NCBI GenBank assembly: GCA_028688145.1
Contig: JAQTYU010000002.1
Coordinates: 496,001 to 560,000 of the forward strand
DNA length: 64,000 bases
Direction of reading: 5' to 3'
Source: Thiotrichaceae bacterium
Lineage (GTDB): Bacteria > Pseudomonadota > Gammaproteobacteria > Beggiatoales > Beggiatoaceae
Below are positions 17,100 through 26,139 of this stretch, one piece after another. Position 1 is the stretch's first letter. Every line of letters starts with the position of its first letter. Position numbers and translations under genes: made by a program. Under the pieces are notes generated by a model. It had not been told where the DNA came from and ran no database searches. It was given only the letters and a program-made list of their open reading frames with translations.

Positions 17100-18259
17100 G
17101 TGAATTATTATGGCTGTTACTCCCTGTCGCTGCCGCCTCAGGGTGGTTTGCTGCACAGCGGAGTTTCCAAAAGGCAGCACATTCTGTTTCTAAACTTTCT
17201 TCCGATTATCTCAAAGGCTTAAATTATCTGCTCAATGAGCAGCCTGATAAAGCCATTGATGTGTTAATAGAATTAATTTCTGTAGACACCGAAACCGTAG
17301 AAACGCATTTGGCGTTAGGGGCTTTATTTCGGCGGCGCGGTGAAGTACAACGTGCGATTCGGATTCATCAAAGTTTACTCGAACATCCCTCCGTCACCAG
17401 TGCACAACGCAGTTTAGCCCTGCTTGAATTGGGGCAAGATTATCGGCGGGCGGGTTTATTAGATCGTGCAGAAGATGTGTTTACCGAATTATTAAGCGTC
17501 GAACAATATCGCGAATATGCGTATCAGCAATTGCTCGATGTCTATCAACAGGAACATGATTGGGATAAAGCCATTGCCACCGCTCAAGATTTAGCCAAAG
17601 TCTCGGGGCAATCTTTGAATCCTGTGATTGCGCATTATTACTGCCAACAGGCAGATACTTTTCGCGAACAAGGACAGCGTGAAGCCGCATTACATACTTT
17701 GCAGCAAGCTTTAAGTATTGATGCGCGTTGTGTGCGTGCCAGTTTGTTGGAAGGGCAATTGGCATTAAGCACAGGAGATACTTGTCTTGCCATTCAGGCT
17801 TTTAAACGGGTCGAACAGCAAGATACGGATTACTTATCAGAAATTATTGAACCTTTACAAACTTGTTATCGAAATTTAGGACAGCAAGCTGAATTTATTG
17901 CTTATTTACATCATATTTTAGAGAATTACGGCGGCATTGTGCCCTTGGTGGTGTTGACCAAACTCATCAAACAAGAGCAAGGCGAACCCGCCGCCGCTGC
18001 TTTTTTATCACAACATCTTTTAAAACGCTCCTCGCTCAAAGGCTTAGATTATTTATTAGAACTTGCCCTTGCCGAGGCGCAAAGTTTAACGCCGCAACAT
18101 TTACAACTCCTCAAAACCATGACCAGCCGTTTATTGAAAGATAAAGCGGTTTATCAATGCCGTGAATGCGGCTTTATGGGCAAAAGTCTGCATTGGCAAT
18201 GCCCCAGTTGTAAACAGTGGAACACGCTCAAACCGATTCAAGGGATCGACGGTGAATAA
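17096..18259 (+). CDS. lapB: Lipopolysaccharide assembly protein LapB (YciM)
   Basis: Membrane-anchored TPR protein of 387 residues (E. coli 389) that couples LPS synthesis to FtsH-mediated LpxC turnover. One N-terminal helix, then about nine TPR motifs between residues 35 and 340 (for example [12 protein letters not shown] and [12 protein letters not shown]), and a C-terminal rubredoxin-like zinc ribbon with C-R-E-C and C-P-S-C. It overlaps lapA by four bases and pyrF by eight, so the three genes are translationally linked. Confidence 0.96.
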   Translation: MSELLWLLLPVAAASGWFAAQRSFQKAAHSVSKLSSDYLKGLNYLLNEQPDKAIDVLIELISVDTETVETHLALGALFRRRGEVQRAIRIHQSLLEHPSVTSAQRSLALLELGQDYRRAGLLDRAEDVFTELLSVEQYREYAYQQLLDVYQQEHDWDKAIATAQDLAKVSGQSLNPVIAHYYCQQADTFREQGQREAALHTLQQALSIDARCVRASLLEGQLALSTGDTCLAIQAFKRVEQQDTDYLSEIIEPLQTCYRNLGQQAEFIAYLHHILENYGGIVPLVVLTKLIKQEQGEPAAAAFLSQHLLKRSSLKGLDYLLELALAEAQSLTPQHLQLLKTMTSRLLKDKAVYQCRECGFMGKSLHWQCPSCKQWNTLKPIQGIDGE

Positions 18260-18956
18260 TACGCTTTCTCCAATTATCATAGCTTTAGACTTTTCCAAAC
18301 CTCAACAAGCCTTAGAATTTGCCCAACAATTGGGCACACACCGTTGTCGAGTCAAAGTGGGTAAAGAATTATTTACCCGCAGTGGCGCGAATTTGGTAGA
18401 AACTTTGGTCGAACAAGGTTTTGAAGTGTTTTTGGATTTAAAATTTCATGACATTCCCAACACCGTTGCCCACGCTTGCGCAGCGGCGGCAGAACTTGGG
18501 GTGTGGATGATTGATGTGCACGCCTTTGGTGGGCGCGATATGTTGCTTGCGGCTCGGGAGGCGATTGAAAAATTTTCACCGCGTCCGCTGTTAATTGCAG
18601 TGAGCATTTTGACCAGCTTGAACGAAAATGATTTATTTGCCTTAGGTTTGCACGGCACATTGCAAGATAATGTGTTGCGTTTGGCGCGTTTGACCCATGC
18701 CAGCGGTTTGGATGGTTTGGTGTGTTCGCCTCATGAAATCGCGCCGATTCGTGCGGCATTGGGGCAAGAATTACAATTGGTTACACCCGGGATTCGTCCC
18801 AACCTCAGCGTACAAGACGACCAAAAACGCACCATGACTCCAACGCAAGCCGTGGCTTTGGGGGCAAATTATTTGGTGATTGGTCGACCGATTACCCAAG
18901 CCGCTGATCCGTTGCAGGCTTTAATTGATATTGAAGCTTCGCTGATTTCTGCCTAA
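18252..18956 (+). CDS. pyrF: Orotidine 5'-phosphate decarboxylase
   Basis: Last step of UMP synthesis. The catalytic array D-L-K-F-H-D (D-x-K-x-x-D) lies near residue 62, I-A-L-D-F near the N terminus, K-V-G-K-E-L-F binds the substrate phosphate side, and V-T-P-G-I-R-P and V-I-G-R-P-I-T are the phosphate-gripper segments. The GTG at 18252 gives 234 residues and directly precedes the conserved [12 protein letters not shown]; the frame runs upstream inside lapB but that part is not family-like. The eight-base overlap with lapB explains the GTG. Confidence 0.95.
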   Translation: MNNTLSPIIIALDFSKPQQALEFAQQLGTHRCRVKVGKELFTRSGANLVETLVEQGFEVFLDLKFHDIPNTVAHACAAAAELGVWMIDVHAFGGRDMLLAAREAIEKFSPRPLLIAVSILTSLNENDLFALGLHGTLQDNVLRLARLTHASGLDGLVCSPHEIAPIRAALGQELQLVTPGIRPNLSVQDDQKRTMTPTQAVALGANYLVIGRPITQAADPLQALIDIEASLISA

Positions 18957-18974
18957 AGTTAAGCTTACATTAAA

Positions 18975-19200
18975 ACTTAACTGCGCCCCTAAATCCCCTA
19001 AAGGGGAATTTAAACATTAGGTTGTGCTAAATAGCATCCCCCTTTGAAAAAGGGGGATTGAGGGGGATTTAAGATCGTGGAAACTGTGAAGATTTTTAAA
19101 TCCCCCCTGCTCCCTTTTTCAAAGGGGGAGAAAAGATAAATATTATTATCTATTTAGCACTGTGTTTAGCCCCCTTTAGGGGGTTGGGGGCTTAAGTCTC
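18975..19200. repeat. Nested palindromic repeat cluster
   Basis: Layered inverted repeats. The inner part, 19037-19130, pairs CCCCCTTTGAAAAAGGGGG plus GGGGGATTTA with TAAATCCCCCC plus CCCTTTTTCAAAGGGGG, and is nearly identical to 53117-53210. An outer pair GTGCTAAATAG / CTATTTAGCAC and a still outer CCCCTAAAGGGG-type unit (with AACTGCGCCCC) surround it. It fills the pyrF-pstS gap and looks like one palindromic element inserted into another. Confidence 0.85.
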
Positions 19201-19222
19201 ATTTCAAACAGGATGGAAAATA

Positions 19223-19993
19223 ATGCGTATCAGCAAGCTTGCAGGATGGATGACGAGTTGTTTAAGCATGGGTGTCGCTGTTGCAGGCACGATTAATTAT
19301 GAAGGCTCTTCCACAATTGGAAAATATGTGAGCAGTGCGGGCACGGTTTACACCACCTCCAAATTCAATATGAATGTCGTTCCTGAAAGCACGGGTGGGG
19401 AACAATGTGCGATGCGGGGTACTTGCGATTTGGGCGGTGTTGCGCGGGTTGTTGCGCCTGATGTGTTGAGCAAGGGCGTGGTCGCGACTTTAATCGCCTA
19501 TGATGCAATCGCCGCAATTGTGCACAATGATAATCCTGTCAAAGAATTAAGCAGTGCGCAATTGAAAGATATTTTCTCAGGGAAAATTAAGAATTGGTCT
19601 GAAGTGGGCGGTGCGGATTTGCCGATTAAACCCTTCGTAGTGAAAGAAGCTTCGGCAACCCGTGAAGTGTTTGCAAAAGCGATTTTAGGCGACACTCCGT
19701 ATCAAAATGTGGAAGTGGCAACCCCTGATGCGACGATGGTGCCGCGTGTTGCGAAGGAAAAAGGCGGTATTGGACAAATTAGCCTGTCTTTTTTAATTGG
19801 GCAAACCCAAGTTAAACCGCTGATTGTGAATGGACAAAATCCCGTTGTGGATAATCCAAATTATCCCATCAAACGCCCCTTGTATTTCACCACCAAAGGC
19901 GAGCCTAAGGGTGAAGTGAAAGCTTTCTTAGATTGGACACTCGCTCCAGCAGGACAGGCTGTGATTAAGCAGAGTTTTATCGGAGCGAAGTAG
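19223..19993 (+). CDS. PstS-like phosphate ABC transporter substrate-binding protein
   Basis: Exported binding protein of 256 residues with a signal peptide ending near A-V-A-G (residue 22). Seen PstS-family landmarks: Y-E-G-S-S-T-I-G-K-Y (first phosphate loop), V-V-P-E-S-T-G-G-E-Q (second loop), the L-K-D-I-F-S-G-K-I-K-N-W-S-E-V-G-G motif, S-A-T-R-E-V-F and G-G-I-G-Q-I-S. It is shorter than classical PstS (about 320), as in the smaller PBP-like members. No pstC, pstA or pstB is in the window, so it may be a scavenging or sensory protein. AGGATGG sits before the ATG. Confidence 0.83.
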   Translation: MRISKLAGWMTSCLSMGVAVAGTINYEGSSTIGKYVSSAGTVYTTSKFNMNVVPESTGGEQCAMRGTCDLGGVARVVAPDVLSKGVVATLIAYDAIAAIVHNDNPVKELSSAQLKDIFSGKIKNWSEVGGADLPIKPFVVKEASATREVFAKAILGDTPYQNVEVATPDATMVPRVAKEKGGIGQISLSFLIGQTQVKPLIVNGQNPVVDNPNYPIKRPLYFTTKGEPKGEVKAFLDWTLAPAGQAVIKQSFIGAK

Positions 19994-20014
19994 GGGTTTA
20001 AACCGCGAAATGCA

Positions 20015-20048
20015 AAGGACTGGCAATCTTTCAAGGACTGCCAGTCCT
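20015..20048. terminator. Hairpin between converging genes (GGACTGGCA repeat, copy 1)
   Basis: Arms GGACTGGCA (20017-20025) and TGCCAGTCC (20039-20047) lie in the 66-base gap between the ends of the pstS-like and ygfZ genes. A second copy is at 35252-35284, also between converging genes, so it probably serves as a bidirectional terminator. Confidence 0.65.
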
Positions 20049-20059
20049 GAATTAGGTTT

Positions 20060-21067
20060 TTACTGCGTCACTACCGTATAAGGCAGCGGCAAACATTCTA
20101 CCGCCGTGCCGTCACTGAGTTTTAAATTCGTGGCTTCTGCATGACTGAGTTGCAATACTGCCAAACCCAGCGCGTAGCCTGCGGGATGTAATTGCACATT
20201 CACCACTTTCCCAACACTTTGCGTGTCTTCAGGCACGAGAATATTTTCCCCCAGCGCGGGCAATTGCGTGCTTGCGAATTTCACCAAGAATAAACGCCGC
20301 TTTAACGCGCCTAAATATTGAGTGCGTGCAATAATTTCTTGCCCCGCATAACAGCCCTTTTTGAAACTCATGCCTTCCAAAACTTCCCAGTTCAACATTT
20401 GCGGGATAAATTCGTCGCTGAGTTCAGGCTTAATTTGCGGAATGCCTGATAAAATATCCAATAATTCCCACGCGCTGCTAGCACTGGGAATAAATTGTTG
20501 TGCAACTGCTTGTAACCACAGCTTTTTCAACAATTCTACTTTGCCATAAACCAAATAGCGCAAGGGCGATTCATGCGTACACAGCACTTGCCATTCTTCC
20601 GTGCTGCTATAACTTAAGGTTTGTGCAGTAATTTCTGAACCCAGCACGGTTTGCAATAATGCGGCACTGCCTTCACCCATCACGCCGAGCAGGGCGCAAT
20701 CTTCCGCAAGGCTAAATTTCACATCGGCACGCAACACAAACATCCGTAAACGTTTTAACAGCGTTTCTACGGCATCCTGCGGCAGAATTAAACTGTAACC
20801 TTCAGACGTTTTCGCCAAATAAAAGCTGCTTAAAACTCGCCCTTTAGCACTGCACCACGCGCTGCGCTGTGCTTTGCTGGCAGTGAGTTGTTTCACATCG
20901 TTGGTGAATTGACCTTGTAGGAATTTTTCGGCATCTGCGCCACTGACACTAATCACGGCAAGATTCGATAAGTCGGTCATCAGATTGCCTGTTAAGGCGG
21001 CTTCATTCAAAGTTTGGGGAACATTTGTTCCCTGAGAGGCTAAAAACTCAATCCATGCACTGTTCAT
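20060..21067 (-). CDS. ygfZ: Folate-binding tRNA-modifying protein YgfZ/IbaG-type Fe-S helper
   Basis: GcvT-fold, folate-dependent protein that supports Fe-S enzymes such as MiaB. The diagnostic K-G-C-Y-A-G-Q-E-I-I-A-R-T motif is near residue 238, and G-Q-F-T-N-D-V near residue 51. Length of 335 residues matches the family (E. coli 326). It reads toward the pstS-like gene, with a hairpin between. A second minus-strand gene of unknown function lies 95 bases upstream. Confidence 0.93.
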   Translation of the reverse strand: MNSAWIEFLASQGTNVPQTLNEAALTGNLMTDLSNLAVISVSGADAEKFLQGQFTNDVKQLTASKAQRSAWCSAKGRVLSSFYLAKTSEGYSLILPQDAVETLLKRLRMFVLRADVKFSLAEDCALLGVMGEGSAALLQTVLGSEITAQTLSYSSTEEWQVLCTHESPLRYLVYGKVELLKKLWLQAVAQQFIPSASSAWELLDILSGIPQIKPELSDEFIPQMLNWEVLEGMSFKKGCYAGQEIIARTQYLGALKRRLFLVKFASTQLPALGENILVPEDTQSVGKVVNVQLHPAGYALGLAVLQLSHAEATNLKLSDGTAVECLPLPYTVVTQ

Positions 21068-21162
21068 TGCTATCCCATTTTAAGAAGTGAAAATAATCTA
21101 TGTGGTCGTATGGTAGCAAGTCGTGGTGTTTTAATAATTTTAAAAGTCGTAAAAATCTAAAC

Positions 21163-22155
21163 TTATTGGGTTGCAAGCTTTAAACGCTGGGCGATTTTGC
21201 TAAACAAACCCATTTTTTCAGGCTCTACGGGGGTAGACGCATGTTGTGTGCTGCTCTTATTCGGATTAATTAATACCAATCCCATGATAAAGACCGCATT
21301 GTAAAAACCAATCACTGTCGCTAACGGTAATTTGGTGCGTTCTGCGAGTTGTTTCAAACTCATCGCTTGGGCTGCCATCAAAGAGGCAATTTTCATGTGT
21401 TCGGGGTCAAAATCCAAGCGCGATAAGTTAGGCCAAGCTTTCAAGCGCACTGGTACATCGAGCGAATGTAAAGGAATGATTTGCCCTTGAGAACCATACA
21501 GCGCGGCACTCCATAACAAATTCTTAAGCGGCATAATAAGTTGCCCTTTTGCTAAGACTTCAAAATCCGAGGCTGAAAGTTTGGTGCTTTTTATATCAGT
21601 TAAACTATGCGTAATTTTCCGCAACACATCCCGAGAGGAAGAAGTCGCGACAATGCCTTGTTCTGCATGAACAAATAAAGGCGAATAAGGATGACAAAAG
21701 ATTTGTAAGACTTGCTTTTCTTCCATCGCTTTTAATAAGAGGAAAAATAGCACGTTTTGCGGATCAAATTTTTTGACGGGCGCATTTACATCAGCCTTAA
21801 CTTCAGGCTCAGCTTTCTTTTTTGGCGCATTGTCTAAATGAATATCATATAAGACATCTTTTAAAGTTTGCACCCGCATCGGCTTACGCAAGATTAAATT
21901 GCGGTTATCGTTTAAAGCATCTGAAGATAACAACAGCAGGGTGTGGGCGCGAGAAGGATTAAATTGTTGATAAAATTGCTTGCCAGGCTCGCTGTCAACA
22001 TCGACCACCAACACATTGCCTGAGGTGTCCCCCTGTGCTAACAAATCTACTTGTACGGACATTTTTTCCAGCAAGCCCGTGGCAACCTTAAGCACTGAAT
22101 AATCAATAGTGTTCAGTTCCACGCAAGAAATACTGAGATTAGCTTGACTAGACAT
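21163..22155 (-). CDS. Hypothetical protein with degenerate receiver-like N-terminus and putative winged-helix C-terminus
   Basis: No named family recognised. Residues 1-110 look like a receiver fold without the full active site: V-L-V-V-D-V-D-S-E where the acidic strand end would be, L-L-L-L-S-S at strand 4 and L-R-K-P-M-R-V-Q-T-L retaining the conserved K-P. A charged linker (K-K-K-A-E-P-E-V-K-A) follows. Residues 250-305 (A-M-S-L-K-Q-L-A-E-R-T-K-L-P-L-A-T-V-I) read like a winged helix, and a short amphipathic helix G-L-F-S-K-I-A-Q-R-L-K closes the protein. A cytoplasmic signalling or scaffold role is a guess. The 242 bases upstream are A/T rich with no gene. Confidence 0.65.
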   Translation of the reverse strand: MSSQANLSISCVELNTIDYSVLKVATGLLEKMSVQVDLLAQGDTSGNVLVVDVDSEPGKQFYQQFNPSRAHTLLLLSSDALNDNRNLILRKPMRVQTLKDVLYDIHLDNAPKKKAEPEVKADVNAPVKKFDPQNVLFFLLLKAMEEKQVLQIFCHPYSPLFVHAEQGIVATSSSRDVLRKITHSLTDIKSTKLSASDFEVLAKGQLIMPLKNLLWSAALYGSQGQIIPLHSLDVPVRLKAWPNLSRLDFDPEHMKIASLMAAQAMSLKQLAERTKLPLATVIGFYNAVFIMGLVLINPNKSSTQHASTPVEPEKMGLFSKIAQRLKLATQ

Positions 22156-22397
22156 TGTAATGTTCCTGATGTTTTTAATAACAACTTGTTGCTACTATAC
22201 TTTGCAAATGCTGCTGAAAGAAGAGGTCATACCAGTAAGCAATTGATATATATAAATATTAGTGAATAGACACACGAATTCCTACTTAAAATATAAACTT
22301 AATTATTAAAAGACAAGCAATATTTATACCATTGGTTTTACCGAATATTGGGCGAAATTCTAAACGATAATTTTGAAAACTGACAGTATTCTCAGCA

Positions 22398-23645
22398 CTA
22401 AATTAAACCTTCAAAAGGTTCTACCCAAACAACATCGCCTACAGCGACTTCCCTGCATTCTACAGGTAATACAATGAAACAGTTTGCCTGACTGACAGAG
22501 CTTAACATGTTTGCAGCTTGTTTCCCTGTACTCCGAACGCTGAGCTTACCTTGTTCATCGGGAACTAATATACCCCGTTGAAATTCCACACGACCCTGTA
22601 GCTTTTTCAGCGGTGACAGGCAAGGCACTTGAAAACGCAAGGCTTGAACTTTTTGTTGTCCTTGCAGATAGCGCAAGGCAGGTTGTACAAATTGATAGAA
22701 CGTGCTGATCATCGAGACAGGATTGCCCGATAAACCGAAAAATACCACTTTTTGAATCTTTCCAAAAGTGAGGGGTCGCCCGGGTTTCATCGCGATTTTC
22801 CAGAAATGAATTTGCCCGATTTTACGCAGCACCGTGGTGACAAAATCCGCATCACCCACCGACACACCGCCTGAGGTGATAATGGCATCACAATCTCGCG
22901 CCGCGTGTGAAAACGCATTTTCTACAGCCACGGGGTCATCGGGGATAATACCCATGTCTAAACCATCCATATTTAGACGACTCAGCAAGCCCGCTAGGCT
23001 ATAACGATTGCTGTCATAAATTTGACTTGGTTTCGGCACTTCTCCCAAAGCGCATAATTCATCACCTGTGGAGAAATAGGCTACCCGTAAACGCCGTTTT
23101 ACCGCAACTTCAGTAATGCCCAAAGATGCCAGTAAACCAAGGTCGGCTGGTAATAAACGCTTGCCCGCTCTGAGAATGATTTGCCCTGCTTTGACATCAT
23201 CCCCCACCTTGATCACAAACTGTCCCAAAGTGCAGGCGGTGGTGAGCTGAATAGACTCGCCGTCAGTTTGCACATATTCTTGCATTACGACTGTATCCGC
23301 GCCTTCAGGTAACATCGCACCTGTGAAAATACGCAAACATTCATCCAAATGAATTACTTGAGCATAAGGTTTCCCTGCAAAGGCAGTGCCCACGACCCGT
23401 AAGCGGGGAGCGGCGGCATCGCAGTGACGTAAGGCATAACCATCCATCGCAGAATTGGGAAAGGCAGGCACATTAATCGGTGAGCAGACATCTTGGGCTA
23501 AAACCTGCCCCAATGCACTGCGGAGAGCGACTTGTACACTCTCTGTTATTGGGATTAAATCACTTTCGATACGCCGTAACGCCTCAGCAACAGAAATAGA
23601 TTCGTTATCGTAGTCATCCATGCAAGAATTTTGGGAACTCGTCAT
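22398..23645 (-). CDS. moeA: Molybdopterin molybdenumtransferase MoeA
   Basis: Inserts molybdate into adenylylated molybdopterin, the last step of molybdenum cofactor synthesis. Family landmarks: F-P-N-S-A-M-D-G-Y-A-L near residue 63, G-x-x-x-P-x-G-A-D-T-V-V near 115, V-A-Y-F-S-T-G-D-E-L near 193, D-S-N-R-Y-S-L, T-S-G-G-V-S-V-G-D-A-D near 259, M-K-P-G-R-P-L-T-F-G and G-L-S-G-N-P-V-S near 305. Length 415 (E. coli 411). Start is uncertain between ATG 23645 and the internal ATG at 23621; neither has a clear binding site. No other cofactor gene is adjacent. Confidence 0.95.
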   Translation of the reverse strand: MTSSQNSCMDDYDNESISVAEALRRIESDLIPITESVQVALRSALGQVLAQDVCSPINVPAFPNSAMDGYALRHCDAAAPRLRVVGTAFAGKPYAQVIHLDECLRIFTGAMLPEGADTVVMQEYVQTDGESIQLTTACTLGQFVIKVGDDVKAGQIILRAGKRLLPADLGLLASLGITEVAVKRRLRVAYFSTGDELCALGEVPKPSQIYDSNRYSLAGLLSRLNMDGLDMGIIPDDPVAVENAFSHAARDCDAIITSGGVSVGDADFVTTVLRKIGQIHFWKIAMKPGRPLTFGKIQKVVFFGLSGNPVSMISTFYQFVQPALRYLQGQQKVQALRFQVPCLSPLKKLQGRVEFQRGILVPDEQGKLSVRSTGKQAANMLSSVSQANCFIVLPVECREVAVGDVVWVEPFEGLI

Positions 23646-23862
23646 ATTTTCAAAGTATCGCGAAACGAGTGAATATCGGGGGTATAAGCATTATTTAGAA
23701 TAATCCATAATTTTCAAGATAACAGCGCAATCTAACACATCACATTCTGTTGCACATTAACTTTAAGTTAATTTAAGGCGTTATTTTGCTAAAACACATT
23801 ATTCTGAAATAGTCCTTGTCTTTTTATGTGAGGATAAAACTAACTTGATAAGAGGTTTTCAG

Positions 23863-23900
23863 AAAGAAAAACCTCGCTCTAATCAATTCAGAGCGAGGCT
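23863..23900 (-). terminator. Rho-independent terminator for the exported-protein gene
   Basis: Perfect stem CCTCGCTCT / AGAGCGAGG, with TTTTTC following on the minus strand, 14 bases after the stop of the 23914-24609 gene. The remaining moeA-side gap (23646-23860) is A/T rich without a gene. Confidence 0.88.
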
Positions 23901-23913
23901 TAAAATCTTGAGT

Positions 23914-24609
23914 TTAACGCAAATTAACCAGTAACAGATTTGCTTGAGGAATACAGCCTTTACCCGCCATCCACACTACTTGGTGTGACTTGCTGGGTAA
24001 ACTGTCAGGCAATTGATATAACACCAATTTTTTAAAAGTCGAATGTCCGCGTAAACTGCTTAATTCTAAAGTGTAGGTATCGCCATAGACCACAGGCATA
24101 TTGCTAGGCCATTCAATCGTAGACTTATTCGCAGGCCACACCACTTGGGCTTGTTGCCCTGTGGGTTTGTGCTTAATTTGCAAAGTGCTTGCGGTTTTAC
24201 TTTCACTGTCGGGTCGCCACAAAGTGACATGCTCATTGGCTGCCACGCAGTAAAAACGCTTATTGTTGCTAATATCCACCAACCACACATCTTGCGGAAT
24301 ATCATGCCCACGGGTAATGGGTTGCGCGGTATTAATCAAGCTTGCCAAGGTATCAACCAAGCCGACGGTGGCAGCTTTGCCACTATTGTCTTGTAAACTC
24401 CCTTCATAGGCATTTTTGAATGTTTGAACCTGCCCACTGGAAAATACCACCGTCATTTCCTTGCCCGCAGGCAAGTTGACTGCAGTGTGACTATCCAATA
24501 ATGTACCTTTCGGATATTCCACGCTATTGGATCGAACCACTACAACATCTGCTGCTTGTGCCATACTCACAAGACAGAGACTCATCGCCACTACTGTAAA
24601 ACGCCACAT
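23914..24609 (-). CDS. Hypothetical exported protein, 231 residues
   Basis: Secreted, probably periplasmic protein of unknown family. ATG 24609 is chosen because GAGGTGA precedes it by about 5 bases and it begins a Sec signal peptide (W-R-F-T-V-V-A-M-S-L-C-L-V-S-M-A-Q-A-A). The mature part starts V-V-V-V-R-S-N-S-V-E-Y-P-K-G and L-P-A-G-K-E-M-T-V-V-F-S-S-G, similar in rhythm to FecR-type surface domains, then beta-rich sequence with two or three cysteines. A well-formed terminator follows. It is divergent from the HTH-ATPase gene at 24752, sharing a 142-base control region. Confidence 0.65.
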   Translation of the reverse strand: MWRFTVVAMSLCLVSMAQAADVVVVRSNSVEYPKGTLLDSHTAVNLPAGKEMTVVFSSGQVQTFKNAYEGSLQDNSGKAATVGLVDTLASLINTAQPITRGHDIPQDVWLVDISNNKRFYCVAANEHVTLWRPDSESKTASTLQIKHKPTGQQAQVVWPANKSTIEWPSNMPVVYGDTYTLELSSLRGHSTFKKLVLYQLPDSLPSKSHQVVWMAGKGCIPQANLLLVNLR

Positions 24610-24751
24610 AAAAATCACCTCTAACAACGTCGCCATTGGCTCGCGTAATAATGCTATCTAATGTGTTAAGTTTAGCAAAATTTAAGCATGAATGAGGGAT
24701 TTTAGGGTACACTATTTGTGATAACTCCTTATCTGGTATGCGCCAAATTAG

Positions 24752-25933
24752 ATGATCTCAAAATCCTCTTCCAAGACCCGAACCAAGCAAATTGCTATGC
24801 ACTCATTCGCAGAGCTGCTCAGCAGTCACTTGAGAACTCAGTTTCTCAACGAGCTAGAATTGGCCCAGCAAATTAACGTGCGCCGTGCCACGGTGTCGCG
24901 CTGGTTGAGTGGTGAAGTTCATCGACCGCGTCAACGAGAGGATGTTTTGCGATGTGCCGAGTTTTTGGAACTTTCACCACCTCAGCGTGATGAATTATTG
25001 ATTGCGGCAGGGTTCAACCCTGAGCGTGTGGCTTCGTCAATCTCATCGAGTCTACCCTTGTCAATCCGTCTGCCAAACCTAGATTCTTTTGAACATAGCC
25101 CCTTTATTATTGGGCCGCCCATCACTGAACCGCGCCAATTTTTTGGGCGGGAGTATCTGCTGAAACGTATTTTCAGTTTATGGAAAGGTACACCGTTTCA
25201 ACATGCCGCGATTATTGGGGCAAAACGCAGTGGTAAAACTTCGTTGCTGCATTATGTGCGGCGCATTGTCGATACTCCAAGCAGTGAATTACGTCCTCAT
25301 CAACGCAATGATTGGTTGTTGCCGGGCTATCAGTGGGTGTTTATCGATTTCCAAGACCCGCGAATGCACCGTGTCGAAACTTTATTGCGCCATATTTTGC
25401 TCGAATTGGATTTACCGATTCCTGAGCCTTGTGATTTGATTAGCTTTGCTGAAATTATTAATCAATACGTGGAAATTCCCACGCTGTTTTTATTTGATGA
25501 GATTGGTGCGGCATTCGAGTCTGAAGAATTGTATGAACCTTTATGGTGGACGCTGCGCTCTTTGGGCAGCAATCACAACAGCAAGGCAAAAATTGGATTT
25601 TTGATTGCCTCGCATCAAAGTCCTGACCGCTTGATTGACCATTATGGGGACAAGCCTTCACCATTTTTGAATATTTTCGGACACAGCTTTGAATTGGGCG
25701 CGTTGACGCAAGAGGAAAGTTTGGAGCTTATTGGCAGTTCGCCAATTCCATTTTCAGAAAGTGACGTTGGCTGGATGCTGGAACAAAGTCAAGGCTGGCC
25801 CTCTTTGCTACAAATTCTGTGTCATACACGGCTGACAGCGTTGGAAGAAGGGCGCAAGGATGCCAGTTGGCAAAAAGAAGCTGTGAGACGAATGCACCCG
25901 TATTTATATTTGTTGGATGATCAGCCACGATAA
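24752..25933 (+). CDS. XRE-type HTH domain fused to AAA/STAND-like ATPase
   Basis: A 393-residue fusion. Residues 22-75 form a helix-turn-helix (Q-Q-I-N-V-R-R-A-T-V-S-R-W-L-S-G-E) of the lambda-repressor type; residues 125-390 form a P-loop ATPase with an R-x-F-F-G-R-E lead-in, Walker A G-A-K-R-S-G-K-T at 156-163 and Walker B L-F-L-F-D-E at 245-250, plus a sensor-like I-A-S-H-Q-S segment. This ORC/STAND-like core resembles signal-sensing ATPases, in which ligand or nucleotide state would change the HTH activity. Alternative start: ATG at 24797. No repeats or effector domain follow, so it may be a regulator by itself. Substrates and targets are unknown. Confidence 0.78.
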   Translation: MISKSSSKTRTKQIAMHSFAELLSSHLRTQFLNELELAQQINVRRATVSRWLSGEVHRPRQREDVLRCAEFLELSPPQRDELLIAAGFNPERVASSISSSLPLSIRLPNLDSFEHSPFIIGPPITEPRQFFGREYLLKRIFSLWKGTPFQHAAIIGAKRSGKTSLLHYVRRIVDTPSSELRPHQRNDWLLPGYQWVFIDFQDPRMHRVETLLRHILLELDLPIPEPCDLISFAEIINQYVEIPTLFLFDEIGAAFESEELYEPLWWTLRSLGSNHNSKAKIGFLIASHQSPDRLIDHYGDKPSPFLNIFGHSFELGALTQEESLELIGSSPIPFSESDVGWMLEQSQGWPSLLQILCHTRLTALEEGRKDASWQKEAVRRMHPYLYLLDDQPR

Positions 25934-25983
25934 ATTTTAAAGCTGCCCCCAACCCCATTATTAACGGGGGCTAGAGACATATA

Positions 25984-26139
25984 TTATTTGAATATGGCCA
26001 GAAAATATTTGTTAATTTTATTCCAATAGCTTATTCCAAACTCAGGTAAGTATTCCCCTTGCGCAAAAATCCGCAAGAACTCACGGTGATCCAAGCTCAT
26101 TTTATAGGCATATTGAATCACCGTATTGTCCGCAATCAC
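25984..26139 (-). CDS. Small protein, 51 residues, translationally coupled to the DUF6976 gene
   Basis: A short frame not long enough for usual ORF cut-offs. Its GTG start (26137-26139) overlaps the TGA stop of the upstream gene in a GTGA, a classic coupling arrangement. The product has strong protein character: D-N-T-V-I-Q-Y-A-Y-K-M-S-L-D-H-R-E-F-L-R, then F-A-Q-G-E-Y-L-P-E-F-G-I-S-Y-W, and a hydrophobic basic end K-Y-F-L-A-I-F-K. No family is recognised. It could be a partner subunit of the FIST-like protein, or alternatively the end of that protein displaced by a frameshift. Confidence 0.55.
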   Translation of the reverse strand: MIADNTVIQYAYKMSLDHREFLRIFAQGEYLPEFGISYWNKINKYFLAIFK

